Shown: positions 34,055-43,160, counted from the stretch's first letter. The stretch: 64,000 nucleotides of DNA from Bacteroidales bacterium (GCA_017617035.1 JAFZWV010000030.1:1-64000); one strand, 5' to 3'. Numbers and translations are program-made. Notes: generated by a model from the sequence alone, not told the origin.

Positions 34055-34163
34055 GGTTGAGTAAGAGCTGGTTCTCAGCCGTCAACCTATTGGTTATTAG
34101 TTTTAGTGTTATTAATTATGTGGTTAGTATGAGTTGTTGCCGTGAGGTCACAACTCATTTTCT
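34055..34163 (+). ncRNA. Candidate structured small RNA
   Basis: Directly after a consensus promoter, GGTTGA (34055-34060) pairs with TCAACC (34082-34087), enclosing GCTG-GTTCT-CAGC. A U-rich single-stranded part follows, then ATGAGTTGT (34129-34137) pairs with ACAACTCAT (34150-34158), followed by TTTCTTT. That is a promoter, a nested 5' stem and a terminator-like 3' hairpin in about 110 bases with no reading frame. The 3' end is antisense to the last codons of the RluA-type gene. I do not recognise the family. Confidence 0.5.
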
Positions 34164-35461
34164 TTATAGAGGTTGAAAGTCTCGGTTTCTCCAGTCACAG
34201 GATGACGGAAACTGAGACTTTCTGCGTATAGTTCAAGTCTGCCGGTAAAAGGGGCACCATAGAGCGCGTCGCCTTTGATTGGGCGCCCAAGCCCAAGGGG
34301 AGACGCGCAATGGACGCGGATCTGATGCGTGCGGCCTGTCTTGGGCGTAAAACGAACGTCCATCTCCCCATCGGGGAAGATATCAAGTATTTCAAACTCG
34401 GTAATCGCTGGCTTGCCGTTTTCGCGGTCGACCATCTGGCGCGGGCGGTCATAGTAGTCGGCGGAGAGGGGAAGCGCGATCGTTCCCTTGCGCTTTCCGC
34501 GCCACGGCCGACTCCCTGCGACCAGATGCGCGAGGTATGTTTTACGGACCTCGCGGTGCTCGAACTGCTGCTGCAGACAAGCCTGGTATTCGACCGATTT
34601 TGCGTAGACAATAACGCCGCTGGTATCCATATCTAATCTATGGCAAGAAAAGAGTTTGCCGTGGTCCTTCTCAAGAAGCTCTTGAAGTGATTCGGCGCCC
34701 GTCAGACCCGGCGCGCAGAGCATCCCTGAGGGCTTGTTAGCGACCAGAATCGCATCGTCTTCGAACAGTATCCGGACTTGCGAATCATCCGGTTTTCGCT
34801 GCAGCGGATTGTCTTCTACATCGAGCCCCTGCATCATCCACGAAAGCAGTGGACCGCACTTTCCGGTACACGACGGATAGAATCTTCCGTGCTCACGAAC
34901 CTCGCCGCTCTTCGGACTCGCACCATACCAGAATTCGCCCATAGCCAGCGGTTTCAAACCATGCTTGTATGCTGCCTCAAGCAGTTTCGGGCCTGCGCAT
35001 TCGCCCGTCCCGCCCGGCGGTACCAACCCACGCTCCGCGAAGATTTCTTTCAGGTCAGACATGCCCCCACGGGCATTATGAACCTGATAACTCCTAAACA
35101 ATCTATCCTGCAACTCTGCCGAATAGGCGGAGCGGTCGTTTGCCCCAAAAACCCGGGCCGGCCGGGCGTCTGATGACGCCTTGTTAGCGCTCCACAGTTC
35201 AGGGATAGATAAAGTATCAAATATAGGCTCTACGAACCCTGGGAGGGTGCTGCGGCCCGCGGCGAGGCCGGAGAAGGCGCGCAGGGTCGCGAGGGAGCCG
35301 TCGGGGGTCGAGCAGACGAGGACGCCGAGCATCTTGCCTTCGGCGAAGGCCGAGGAGAGCTCGGGTGAGGCGTCTATGTCTGCAATTAACCGACGCGCCG
35401 CATCTTCGACTAGAGGGTGCGGCGTGTATCGGAAGGGGTATGTGAACTTTACAGGAAGCAC
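34148..35461 (-). CDS. RluA family pseudouridine synthase
   Basis: The C-terminal half (about 210-437) is an RluA-type pseudouridine synthase: ILFEDDAILVANKPSGML, then SCHRLDMDTSGVIVYAK with the catalytic Asp in HRLDMDTSG, and GRTHQIRVH. The N-terminal 200 residues are the extra domain found in large Bacteroidetes members (PGGTGECAGPKLLEAAY and FYPSCTGKCGPLLSWM). The target uridine is not known. The start is uncertain: I prefer GTG at 35461, which overlaps maf by 13 bases; an ATG at 35551 would add 30 residues that overlap maf and look unlike the family. It is the last gene of a four-gene overlapping run. Confidence 0.82.
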   Translation of the reverse strand: MLPVKFTYPFRYTPHPLVEDAARRLIADIDASPELSSAFAEGKMLGVLVCSTPDGSLATLRAFSGLAAGRSTLPGFVEPIFDTLSIPELWSANKASSDARPARVFGANDRSAYSAELQDRLFRSYQVHNARGGMSDLKEIFAERGLVPPGGTGECAGPKLLEAAYKHGLKPLAMGEFWYGASPKSGEVREHGRFYPSCTGKCGPLLSWMMQGLDVEDNPLQRKPDDSQVRILFEDDAILVANKPSGMLCAPGLTGAESLQELLEKDHGKLFSCHRLDMDTSGVIVYAKSVEYQACLQQQFEHREVRKTYLAHLVAGSRPWRGKRKGTIALPLSADYYDRPRQMVDRENGKPAITEFEILDIFPDGEMDVRFTPKTGRTHQIRVHCASPLGLGRPIKGDALYGAPFTGRLELYAESLSFRHPVTGETETFNLYKENEL

Positions 35462-36042
35462 TGCAGTTCGCGGTAGACGCGGTGGACGGGGAAGCCCATC
35501 ACATTGTAGAACGAGCCCTCGATTCCGGAGATTCCGACATAGCCTATCCATTCCTGGATACCGTAGGAGCCGGCTTTGTCGAAGGGTTTGTATTTGTCTA
35601 TGTAATACTTTATTTCATCGTCAGTAAGCTCCGCGAAGGTGACATGGCTGCTGACTGAGAAGCACTTTTCACGCTCGGAATCGCGTATGACGACTGCGGT
35701 AACGACTTCGTGGACTCTGCCCGATAGCTTATGAAGCATAGCAACGGCATCTTCGCGCGAATGGGGCTTGCCAATGACTTCGGGTTCGTGGCCGGGGTGA
35801 TCCAGGATAACGACGGTGTCGGCCGTGATAAGGATTTCATCTGCCTCAATCGGCCTGTGGAAGCCATGGGACTTACCCTCGGCCATTAGTACGGGTATCT
35901 GGTGCGCCGGCGTCCCTTCGGGGAAGCTCTCCTCGAAGGAGTTGCCTGTATCGATCGTAAACGGGATGTCGAGCCCCCCGAGGAGCTCGCGCCGGCGCGG
36001 CGAACCGCTGCCCAGTATTATCTTCTTAGAAACGTTTTTCAT
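35449..36042 (-). CDS. maf: Maf family nucleotide pyrophosphatase
   Basis: Maf proteins hydrolyse non-canonical or canonical nucleoside triphosphates (dTTP, UTP and modified forms) and act in septum and quality-control processes. The 197-residue product begins KKIILGSGSPRRRELL, the phosphate-binding motif, continues with ITADTVVILD and GKPHSREDA, and ends KAGSYGIQEWIGYVGISGIEGS with FYNVMGFP. The ATG at 36042 overlaps kdsC by 17 bases; longer in-frame starts lie inside kdsC. Confidence 0.94.
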   Translation of the reverse strand: MKNVSKKIILGSGSPRRRELLGGLDIPFTIDTGNSFEESFPEGTPAHQIPVLMAEGKSHGFHRPIEADEILITADTVVILDHPGHEPEVIGKPHSREDAVAMLHKLSGRVHEVVTAVVIRDSEREKCFSVSSHVTFAELTDDEIKYYIDKYKPFDKAGSYGIQEWIGYVGISGIEGSFYNVMGFPVHRVYRELQCFL

Positions 36043-36553
36043 ACTTGTCGACATCGAAGGTCCAGTCGCCCCTGGCCTTGAGGACCTCCTCGATAGCGTG
36101 GCGCACACAGCCGCGTCCGCCGGGGTAAGGGGAGACTATATCGGCGGCTTCCTTCGCCTCGGCGCACGCGTCGCTAGGCGCCACGCCTATGCCCGCAAGC
36201 TTCAGCGCCGCCACATCGGGCACGTCGTCCCCGAAATACATCACCTCGTCGGGCTGTAGACCATATTTCTCGCACCATGCGAGCAGGTCGCGGACCTTGT
36301 TGCGCGAATTCAGGTAGACGTCTTCCTTCGGGACGCCGCACATAAGCGAACGGTGGATCAGGCTCTCCGAGCGGCCGCCGGTAATGACGGCGAGCTTGTA
36401 GCCATGGAGCGAAGCCATCCTCACTCCGAAGGAGTCTTTCGCGTTGAAGATGCGCAGGATGTCGCCGTCGGGCATCGCAAGCACGCTGCCGTCGGTCATC
36501 ACTCCATCTATGTCGTAGGCAAAGCCCTTGATGTTCTTAAGACTTTGAGCCAT
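36026..36553 (-). CDS. kdsC: KDO-8-phosphate phosphatase
   Basis: KdsC removes phosphate from KDO-8-phosphate, the last step before KDO activation for LPS core. The 175-residue HAD C0-type protein has the nucleophile motif YDIDGVMTDG, GRSESL, and the acidic motif MYFGDDVPD. Length is typical. It overlaps the DUF3467 gene upstream by 17 bases and maf downstream by 17 bases. Confidence 0.94.
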   Translation of the reverse strand: MAQSLKNIKGFAYDIDGVMTDGSVLAMPDGDILRIFNAKDSFGVRMASLHGYKLAVITGGRSESLIHRSLMCGVPKEDVYLNSRNKVRDLLAWCEKYGLQPDEVMYFGDDVPDVAALKLAGIGVAPSDACAEAKEAADIVSPYPGGRGCVRHAIEEVLKARGDWTFDVDKYEKRF

Positions 36554-36860
36554 TTCCGTTGTTTATGAAATCGGCGACGTTGAAAGTTCCCTTGGGGGCG
36601 CCGTTAAGGCTGATCTGGCCGAACTGCTGCTCGTATTTACCTACGTTGTCGATAAGAGCGTTCATGAGCCTCTTGGCGTGTTCGGGGGCCATTACGATGC
36701 GGCTTGCTACATTGGCCTTGGGCAGACCGGGAAGCATCTGGGCGAAATCGATGACGAATTCTGTCTTTGAGTGGGAAATCACCGCGAGATTGGAGTAGTG
36801 TCCTCCTGCGACCTCGGGCTTGATCTCGATATTGAGCTGGGGCTTTTCGTTGTTATCCAT
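36537..36860 (-). CDS. DUF3467 protein
   Basis: The 107-residue soluble protein matches DUF3467, a small conserved family of unknown function: EVAGGHYSNLAVISHSKTEF, DFAQMLPG and VMAPEHAKRLMNALIDN. The family is often encoded near RNA polymerase or small housekeeping genes in Bacteroidetes. Here it leads the kdsC-maf-RluA run from a promoter that diverges from valS. I assign no function. Confidence 0.9.
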   Translation of the reverse strand: MDNNEKPQLNIEIKPEVAGGHYSNLAVISHSKTEFVIDFAQMLPGLPKANVASRIVMAPEHAKRLMNALIDNVGKYEQQFGQISLNGAPKGTFNVADFINNGNGSKS

Positions 36861-36876
36861 AATACTGACGTTTTCG

Positions 36877-36884
36877 CAAAGTTA
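36877..36884 (-). promoter_or_regulatory. -7 box of the DUF3467-kdsC-maf run
   Basis: Minus-strand TAACTTTG fits TAnnTTTG, 16 bases before the DUF3467 ATG and back to back with the valS box. Confidence 0.6.
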
Positions 36885-36895
36885 CTAAAAATAGT

Positions 36896-36903
36896 TATCT
36901 TTG
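36896..36903 (+). promoter_or_regulatory. -7 box of valS
   Basis: TATCTTTG fits TAnnTTTG and ends 6 bases before the valS ATG, which implies a leaderless transcript. Confidence 0.6.
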
Positions 36904-36909
36904 CGAGTT

Positions 36910-39555
36910 ATGCAGTTATCAAGTAAATACAATCCTTCGGAAGTAGAAGATAAATGGTACGCGTATTGGCTTAAATACAAGTGTTTCCATTCCGAACCCG
37001 ACACAAGAGAACCCTATACTATCGTTATTCCGCCGCCCAATGTGACAGGTATTCTCCACATGGGCCATGTCCTTAACAACACCCTTAACGACGTGCTGAT
37101 CCGCAAGGCTCGCATGGACGGTAAGAATGCCTGCTGGGTGCCCGGTACGGACCACGCCAGCATCGCTACCGAGAACAAGGTCGTAGCGAAGCTCAAGGGC
37201 ATGGGAATCGCGAAGGAAGACCTCACGCGTGAGGAATTCCTGAGGTATGCCTGGGAGTGGAAGGAAGAGCATGGCGGAATTATCCTCCAGCAGCTCCGCA
37301 AGCTTGGCGCGTCCTGCGACTGGGACCGCACCCGCTTCACGATGGAGCCTGAACTCAGCGAGGCCGTCATAAACACCTTCGTCTATTTCTACAAGAAAGG
37401 TTGGATTTACCGTGGAGTGCGCATGGTCAACTGGGATCCGGAAGGTCACACAGCCGTCTCCGACGACGAGGTGATCCACAAAGATACCCCGAGCAAGTTC
37501 TACCATATGCGCTACTTCGTCTCCGACGGAAACGGCAACCCTACCGATAAGTACATCGTAGTGGCTACAACCCGTCCTGAGACCATCATGGCGGATGCCG
37601 CCGTCTGCGTAAACCCCAACGACGAGCGCCATCAGTGGATGCACGGCAAGAAAGTCCTCATCCCGCTTATCAACAAGGAAATCCCCATCATCGAAGACGA
37701 CTACGTGGAGATGGACTTCGGTACCGGCTGCCTTAAGGTTACCCCGGCCCACGACGCCCATGACTACGAAATCGGCCTCCGTCACAACCTCCCCATACTC
37801 GATATCATCGACGACCATGGCCGCCTGAATGAAGACGCCCAGATACTGGTTGGCGAAGACAGGTTCGTGGCCCGCAAGAAGATTGCGAAGATGCTGGAGG
37901 AAGCCGGAAACCTCGAGAAGGTGGAAGACTATACTTCGCCTATCGGCTACAGCGAGCGTACCAACGCCGTTATCGAGCCTCGCCTCAGCGCACAGTGGTT
38001 CCTCAAGATGGAGGAATTGGCCCCCAGGGCCCTGGCCAGCGTGGAAGACGGCGATGTGAAGTTTATACCTGACAAGTACCGCAACACCTACCGCCACTGG
38101 ATGGAGAACGCCCGTGACTGGTGTATCAGCCGCCAGCTCTGGTGGGGTCAGCGTATTCCCGCATACTACCTGCCTGATGGCTCATATGTGGTCGAGGCTA
38201 CCCCCGAGGAGGCTCTGAAGGCCGCCCAGGCGATAGATCCGAAGCTGACCATGGCCGATCTCCATCAGGACGAAGACGTGCTCGACACCTGGTTCAGCAG
38301 CTGGCTGTGGCCCATCTCGGTCTTTGACCCGAAAGTTCCCGGTCACCCTGAGCGTAAGCCCAATGCCGACCTTGCATACTACTATCCGACCAACGACCTC
38401 GTAACCGGCCCGGACATCATCTTCTTCTGGGTCGCCAGAATGATCATGGCCGGCAACGAATTCATGAACGACAAGCCATTCGGCAACGTCTATTTCACGG
38501 GTATCGTGCGCGACAAGCTCGGCAGAAAGATGTCTAAGACCCTGGGCAACAGCCCCGATCCGCTCGATCTTATCGCAAAGTACGGCGCCGACGCAGTGCG
38601 TCTCGGTATGCTCCTTTGCTCATCCGCCGGCAACGACATCCTCTACGATGAGGCCATGGTCGAGCAGGGACGCAACTTCTGCGGAAAGATATGGAACTCG
38701 TACCGCCTCGTAAGCGGCTGGAGCGTCGATGAAAAGGCTGAGCAGAAAGAGTCCTCGCGCATTGCGGTGAAGTGGTTCGACAACCTCCTCAGCAAGACCA
38801 TAGAAACCGTCGAAGACCACTACTCCAAGTTCCGCGTCTCAGACGCCCTGATGACCATTTACAAGCTTTTCTGGGACCAGTATTGCTCGTGGTACCTCGA
38901 GCTCGTCAAGCCCGCCTACGGCGAGCCCATAGACGGCCGCACCTACGACGCCACCATCGAGTTCTTCGAAAAGCTCTTGAAACTCATCCATCCTATTATG
39001 CCGTTCATCACTGAAGAACTGTGGCAGAACATGGCAGATCGCAGGGCGGGTGAGACCATCATGTTTGAGCGTACCCCCGTGGCCGGTCCTTACGACGAGA
39101 AGTTCCTTCAGGACTTCGAGCTGGTGCAGGAGGCCGTTATTGGCATCCGCGCCGTCAGGGCCCAGAAGCAGATAGCCCCCAAGGAGCCTCTGAGGCTCTT
39201 TGTCGAGGGTGGTCTCAGCGAGGAACTTGTCCCCATTCTCGCAAAACTCTCCAACCTCAGTGATGTGGTATTCAGCGCTCCGGAAGGAACCTGCGTATCG
39301 TTCATCGTCGGCACCGTAAAGATGAGCGTCCTTCTCGAAGGATTCGTCGATGCTGGGGAGGAGAAGGCGAAGATTCAGGCCGAACTCGACCATCAGAAGA
39401 GCTTCCTCGAGTCGGTCAGAAAAAAGCTCGGAAACGCCTCGTTTGTTGAGCACGCTCCCGAGAGAGTGGTAGAGATGGAAAGGAAGAAAGAGGCCGATGC
39501 GATAGCTCGTATCGCCGCCCTTGAGGAATCACTTAAAGCACTGAATAACAATTAA
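36910..39555 (+). CDS. valS: Valyl-tRNA synthetase
   Basis: ValS charges tRNA-Val with valine. The 881-residue class I enzyme shows the HIGH motif as PPPNVTGILHMGH, an editing (CP1) domain with TTRPETIMADAAV, the KMSKS motif as GRKMSKTLGNSPDP, the anticodon-binding domain and the C-terminal coiled coil (KAKIQAELDHQKSFLESV) that contacts tRNA. I set the start at the ATG at 36910 rather than an in-frame TTG three codons upstream, because the promoter box overlaps that TTG. tatA follows after 12 bases. Confidence 0.97.
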   Translation: MQLSSKYNPSEVEDKWYAYWLKYKCFHSEPDTREPYTIVIPPPNVTGILHMGHVLNNTLNDVLIRKARMDGKNACWVPGTDHASIATENKVVAKLKGMGIAKEDLTREEFLRYAWEWKEEHGGIILQQLRKLGASCDWDRTRFTMEPELSEAVINTFVYFYKKGWIYRGVRMVNWDPEGHTAVSDDEVIHKDTPSKFYHMRYFVSDGNGNPTDKYIVVATTRPETIMADAAVCVNPNDERHQWMHGKKVLIPLINKEIPIIEDDYVEMDFGTGCLKVTPAHDAHDYEIGLRHNLPILDIIDDHGRLNEDAQILVGEDRFVARKKIAKMLEEAGNLEKVEDYTSPIGYSERTNAVIEPRLSAQWFLKMEELAPRALASVEDGDVKFIPDKYRNTYRHWMENARDWCISRQLWWGQRIPAYYLPDGSYVVEATPEEALKAAQAIDPKLTMADLHQDEDVLDTWFSSWLWPISVFDPKVPGHPERKPNADLAYYYPTNDLVTGPDIIFFWVARMIMAGNEFMNDKPFGNVYFTGIVRDKLGRKMSKTLGNSPDPLDLIAKYGADAVRLGMLLCSSAGNDILYDEAMVEQGRNFCGKIWNSYRLVSGWSVDEKAEQKESSRIAVKWFDNLLSKTIETVEDHYSKFRVSDALMTIYKLFWDQYCSWYLELVKPAYGEPIDGRTYDATIEFFEKLLKLIHPIMPFITEELWQNMADRRAGETIMFERTPVAGPYDEKFLQDFELVQEAVIGIRAVRAQKQIAPKEPLRLFVEGGLSEELVPILAKLSNLSDVVFSAPEGTCVSFIVGTVKMSVLLEGFVDAGEEKAKIQAELDHQKSFLESVRKKLGNASFVEHAPERVVEMERKKEADAIARIAALEESLKALNNN

Positions 39556-39567
39556 TAAACACGCAAT

Positions 39568-39768
39568 ATGTTAATCAATCCTTTACTTTTCCAAACCCTT
39601 GGTATTTGGGAGATTCTCATCATTGCCCTGGTCATTCTTCTCCTCGTCGGAGGTAAGAAAATTCCCGAGCTTATGAAGGGTCTCGGAAAGGGAGTCAGCA
39701 GCTTCAAGAAGGGCATGAAAGAGGGCGAAGGTCCCGAGGATCAGGAGCAGCCCGAGGAGAAGAAATAA
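39568..39768 (+). CDS. tatA: Sec-independent translocase subunit TatA/E
   Basis: TatA forms the pore of the twin-arginine export system for folded proteins. The 66-residue product has one transmembrane helix ([19 protein letters not shown]), the hinge, an amphipathic helix ([21 protein letters not shown]) and an acidic tail ([10 protein letters not shown]), which is the standard TatA layout; the FG residues are replaced by VG. tatC is not in the window. The stop codon directly abuts the ATG of the ABC-F gene. Confidence 0.93.
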   Translation: MLINPLLFQTLGIWEILIIALVILLLVGGKKIPELMKGLGKGVSSFKKGMKEGEGPEDQEQPEEKK

Positions 39769-41676
39769 ATGATCTCCATCGACGATGTGACTGTCGCTTA
39801 TGGAAGTTTTGTCTTGCTGGACAAGATCAACTTCCACATAAGCGAGAGCGACAAAATAGGCCTTACAGGTAAGAACGGGGCTGGCAAGTCCACCATCATG
39901 AAGCTTATCTGCGGCCTTCAGTCGCCTTCATCCGGCCACATCGACAAACCCAACCACATCTCGATAGGTTATCTGCCCCAGATAATGGAGCATCACCGCG
40001 GCCGTACCGTCCTGGAGGAGGCTCTAACAGCCTTCGACGAAGAAAACAGGATGGAGGCCGAAATCGAGGAAATCACTGCCGAGCTGGGCAGGCGCACCGA
40101 TTATGAGTCCGAAGAATACATGGATCTCACCGCCCGCCTCTCGGATCTCAATGACAGATTATCCACCTCCCATAGCGAGCCTCCGGAAATCCAGGCCCGC
40201 CGCACTCTCGTGGGCCTCGGCTTCCGCGAGAGGGAACTCGGCCGCCTCACCGAAACCTTCTCCCAGGGCTGGAACATGCGCATAGAGCTGGCTAAGATCC
40301 TGCTTCGCAGGCCGGACGTGCTGCTTCTCGACGAGCCCACCAACCACCTCGACATCGAGTCCATAGAGTGGCTGGAAGACTACCTGGCTGCCCGTAAGGG
40401 CTCCCTGATGCTCGTTTCGCACGACCGCAAGTTCCTCGACCGCATAACCAACCGCACAATCGAAGTGGTCCTCGGCCACATCCAGGACTACAAGGTCCCT
40501 TACACCAAGTACCTGGAACTACGCGCCGAGCGTATGGCCCAGCAAACTGCGGCCTACGAGAACCAGCAGAGGATGATCGAGAAGACGGAGGATTTCATAG
40601 CCAAGTTCCGCTACAAGCCCACCAAGTCGAACCAGGTCCAGTCGCGAATCAAGGCCCTGGACAAGATCGAGCGCATCGAAATAGATGAGACGGACAATGC
40701 GACCCTTACGGTCAAGTTTCCGCCCGCACCGCGCTCGGGCGATGTGGTCTACAAGGCCACTGAGCTTACAGCTGGCTACCCTCAGAAGGTGGTTTTCCGC
40801 GACGCTGATATCGAGATCAAGCGCGGTGAGAAGGTCGCCCTGGTCGGCCGCAACGGCGAAGGAAAGACCACCCTTATGCGCGTGATCATGGGCCAGCTCG
40901 ACCCCATGGCGGGCGAGTCGCGCATCGGCCACAACGTGAGCATAGGCTACTTCGCGCAAAACCAGGAGGACGTCCTGGACAAGAGCTTGACGGTCTTCGA
41001 GACCCTCGACAGAATAGCCGTAGGGGAGATCCGCACCAAGCTGCGCGACATACTGGCGCAGTTCCTGTTCAGGGGCGAGGATATCGACAAGCGGGTGAAC
41101 GTCCTGAGCGGCGGCGAGCGTGCCCGTCTGGGCATGGCGAAGCTGATGCTCGAGAACCACAACCTGCTTGCCCTGGACGAGCCCACTAACCACATGGACA
41201 TCAAGTCCAAGGATATCCTAAAGCAGGCTCTGAAGGCCTTTGACGGCACCCTATTGATTGTTTCCCACGACCGCGACTTCCTCGACGGCCTGGTAGACAA
41301 GTTCTACGAGTTCGAAGACGGAGTAGTGAAGGAACACCTGGAGACCGTCGCACAGTTCCTCGAGAAGCGCAAGATAGAGAGTCTTAAGGAGTTGGATAGG
41401 AAGACAGCCGCTACGGCGCCTGTAGAGGCCCCGAAACCGGCTGCAAAGCCCTCTTACGAGCAGCAGAAGGCCGCTTCGCGCGAAGAGCGCCGCAAGCGCG
41501 AGCGCGTGCGCTATCTTGAATCTGAAATCGCCAAGGCGGAATCCCGCCAAAAAGAAATCGAATCAATCCTCTCAGCCCCTCCGGCCGACGCCGACATTAT
41601 CGAACTCACCCGCGAATACCTCGAACTCAAACGCGCCATCGACGACCTCACCGACGAGTGGGGTACCCTTATTTAA
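39769..41676 (+). CDS. ABC-F family ATPase (Uup-like)
   Basis: ABC-F proteins bind the ribosome and help translation or antibiotic protection; they have no membrane domain. The 635-residue product has two ATPase domains: Walker A GLTGKNGAGKST and Walker B LLLDEPTNHLDI, then GRNGEGKTT, signature LSGGERARLGMAKL and ALDEPTNHMDI. The linker (ELRAERMAQQTAAYE) and a C-terminal coiled coil (after about 545) fit the Uup/YheS group. The first-domain signature is FSQGW instead of LSGG, an unusual change. It abuts tatA with no spacer and is the last gene of the valS operon. Confidence 0.92.
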   Translation: MISIDDVTVAYGSFVLLDKINFHISESDKIGLTGKNGAGKSTIMKLICGLQSPSSGHIDKPNHISIGYLPQIMEHHRGRTVLEEALTAFDEENRMEAEIEEITAELGRRTDYESEEYMDLTARLSDLNDRLSTSHSEPPEIQARRTLVGLGFRERELGRLTETFSQGWNMRIELAKILLRRPDVLLLDEPTNHLDIESIEWLEDYLAARKGSLMLVSHDRKFLDRITNRTIEVVLGHIQDYKVPYTKYLELRAERMAQQTAAYENQQRMIEKTEDFIAKFRYKPTKSNQVQSRIKALDKIERIEIDETDNATLTVKFPPAPRSGDVVYKATELTAGYPQKVVFRDADIEIKRGEKVALVGRNGEGKTTLMRVIMGQLDPMAGESRIGHNVSIGYFAQNQEDVLDKSLTVFETLDRIAVGEIRTKLRDILAQFLFRGEDIDKRVNVLSGGERARLGMAKLMLENHNLLALDEPTNHMDIKSKDILKQALKAFDGTLLIVSHDRDFLDGLVDKFYEFEDGVVKEHLETVAQFLEKRKIESLKELDRKTAATAPVEAPKPAAKPSYEQQKAASREERRKRERVRYLESEIAKAESRQKEIESILSAPPADADIIELTREYLELKRAIDDLTDEWGTLI

Positions 41677-41689
41677 CTTTCTTAATATC

Positions 41690-41910
41690 AGCTATTTACC
41701 ATTAGGTCCGTGCGGAACTCCAGTCGCCTGCGGCTCCTTCCGGCCTGTGCGTAGAGAGTCGCCATCAGGCGACCGGCCGAGCCGTGACTTTTGCCTATAG
41801 GCGAAAGTTGGAAAGGCGTAAAGGCCGCAGGGGGTATCGGGGGATGCGTCATCCCCCGTATGATAGCCCGAGGGTGGGCACGTCCGCCCGGTACCTAATG
41901 GTAAATAGCT
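41690..41910. repeat. Inverted-repeat-bounded intergenic element (family B)
   Basis: AGCTATTTACCATTAGGT at 41690-41707 is repeated perfectly in inverse orientation at 41893-41910. The 221-base unit has no open frame but contains several hairpins: GTCGCC-ATCA-GGCGAC, CTTTTGCC-TATA-GGCGAAAG and GGGGGATG-CGT-CATCCCCC. It fills the gap between the convergent ABC-F and cinA genes; the right repeat covers part of the cinA stop codon. Confidence 0.85.
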
Positions 41911-43156
41911 AGTCAGATAGGATATAACGACGCAGCAGGTCGAGGGCGGAGGCGGCGAAGCGTTCGATGTTGCGTTTGCGGTCGTTGTGGTACTGGAAAC
42001 GCTTTGTGATGGTGCCGTGCGGGCCGCTTACGCCGACCCAGACAGTCCCTTCGGGATTGTGTTCGTCGCCTCCCGGGCCCGCAAGGCCGGTGGTGGCTAC
42101 AGAATAGGTGCTTCCGGTGACTTTACGGACGCCTTCGGCCATGGCGGCGGCGACTTCGCTGCTTACCACACCATGGGTCTTAATGGTCTCAGAGGGCACT
42201 CCAAGCACGTTTTCCTTGACGGAGATAGCGTAGGAGGTAACGCTGCCCAGATAATATTCCGAAGAGCCGGGAATAGTAGTCAGAAGGTGCGAAATCATAC
42301 CTCCGGTGCAGGACTCGGCGGCGCTAAGGGTCTTGCCGGTTCCTCGAAGTAGTTTTCCGATTACTGATTCGAGGGGTTCGTCCTGCTCTGAGTAGATGTT
42401 ATCGCCAAGAATGGCGCGCAGTCCGACAAGGAGTTTTTCGACCTTCGATTCGGCCTCTTCGCTCTTGCATCCGTAGACTGAAAGACGCAGTCTGATACCC
42501 GTTGCGGTGTTGGGTAAGTAGGCGAGATGAACGTCGTCTGGAAGGGCGTCTTCCCAGGGCTCTATGAGCCTCGAAAGGGCGGACTCCGCAAATCCGTAAA
42601 CCATTATGGTCTTGTGATATATATCTTCGGACTTAAAGTGTTTCTTAATGTCTGCAAGAACTTCATCAAGGGCGCCTAAAGCCTCGTGCGGAACGCCCGG
42701 AAGCGAGTAAAGACGGTGGCCGTCAGGCCTCTCAAAGATCATGATCGGGGCGGTGCCGAGATGGTTGTGGATGACCTCGCAGCACTCCGGCACTTCCGCC
42801 TGTTTAAGGTTGATGTCGAGGATATCAAGGCCGCGGGATTTAAGGAAGTCGTGAACTATCTGAAGTTGCACCGGATCGGTTTTCCAGCCTTTTGCGCCGA
42901 ATAGCTTAGCCAGAGCCTGTTTCGTAATATCATCTTTAGTGGGCCCAAGACCGCCTGTAGATACTACAATGTCGTTTTCGTCCAGTTCGCGGGATAGGGA
43001 AGTGATGATATCATCGGTATCGTCGGCTATCGAGACCATTCTGGTCACCTTGATACCGATCTCGCCAAGACGGCGGGAAATATTCGATGAATTTGTGTCG
43101 ACGATCTGACCGATCAGAATTTCGTCGCCTATAGTGCAGATGGATGCCTTAACCAT
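41909..43156 (-). CDS. cinA: CinA family protein (nicotinamide mononucleotide deamidase)
   Basis: The 415-residue protein has the N-terminal MoaB/MogA-like domain (about 1-170, with IGDEILIGQIVDTNSSNI and STGGLGPTKDDITK) and the C-terminal PncC amidase domain (about 255-410, with SAAESCTGGMISHLL and TGLAGPGG). CinA/PncC recycles pyridine nucleotides by deamidating NMN, and the N-domain hydrolyses ADP-ribose. Length is full. A TATCTTTG box lies in the 17-base gap after the upstream XRE gene, 4 bases before the ATG, so it has its own promoter. Confidence 0.95.
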   Translation of the reverse strand: MVKASICTIGDEILIGQIVDTNSSNISRRLGEIGIKVTRMVSIADDTDDIITSLSRELDENDIVVSTGGLGPTKDDITKQALAKLFGAKGWKTDPVQLQIVHDFLKSRGLDILDINLKQAEVPECCEVIHNHLGTAPIMIFERPDGHRLYSLPGVPHEALGALDEVLADIKKHFKSEDIYHKTIMVYGFAESALSRLIEPWEDALPDDVHLAYLPNTATGIRLRLSVYGCKSEEAESKVEKLLVGLRAILGDNIYSEQDEPLESVIGKLLRGTGKTLSAAESCTGGMISHLLTTIPGSSEYYLGSVTSYAISVKENVLGVPSETIKTHGVVSSEVAAAMAEGVRKVTGSTYSVATTGLAGPGGDEHNPEGTVWVGVSGPHGTITKRFQYHNDRKRNIERFAASALDLLRRYILSD

Positions 43157-43160
43157 AATA

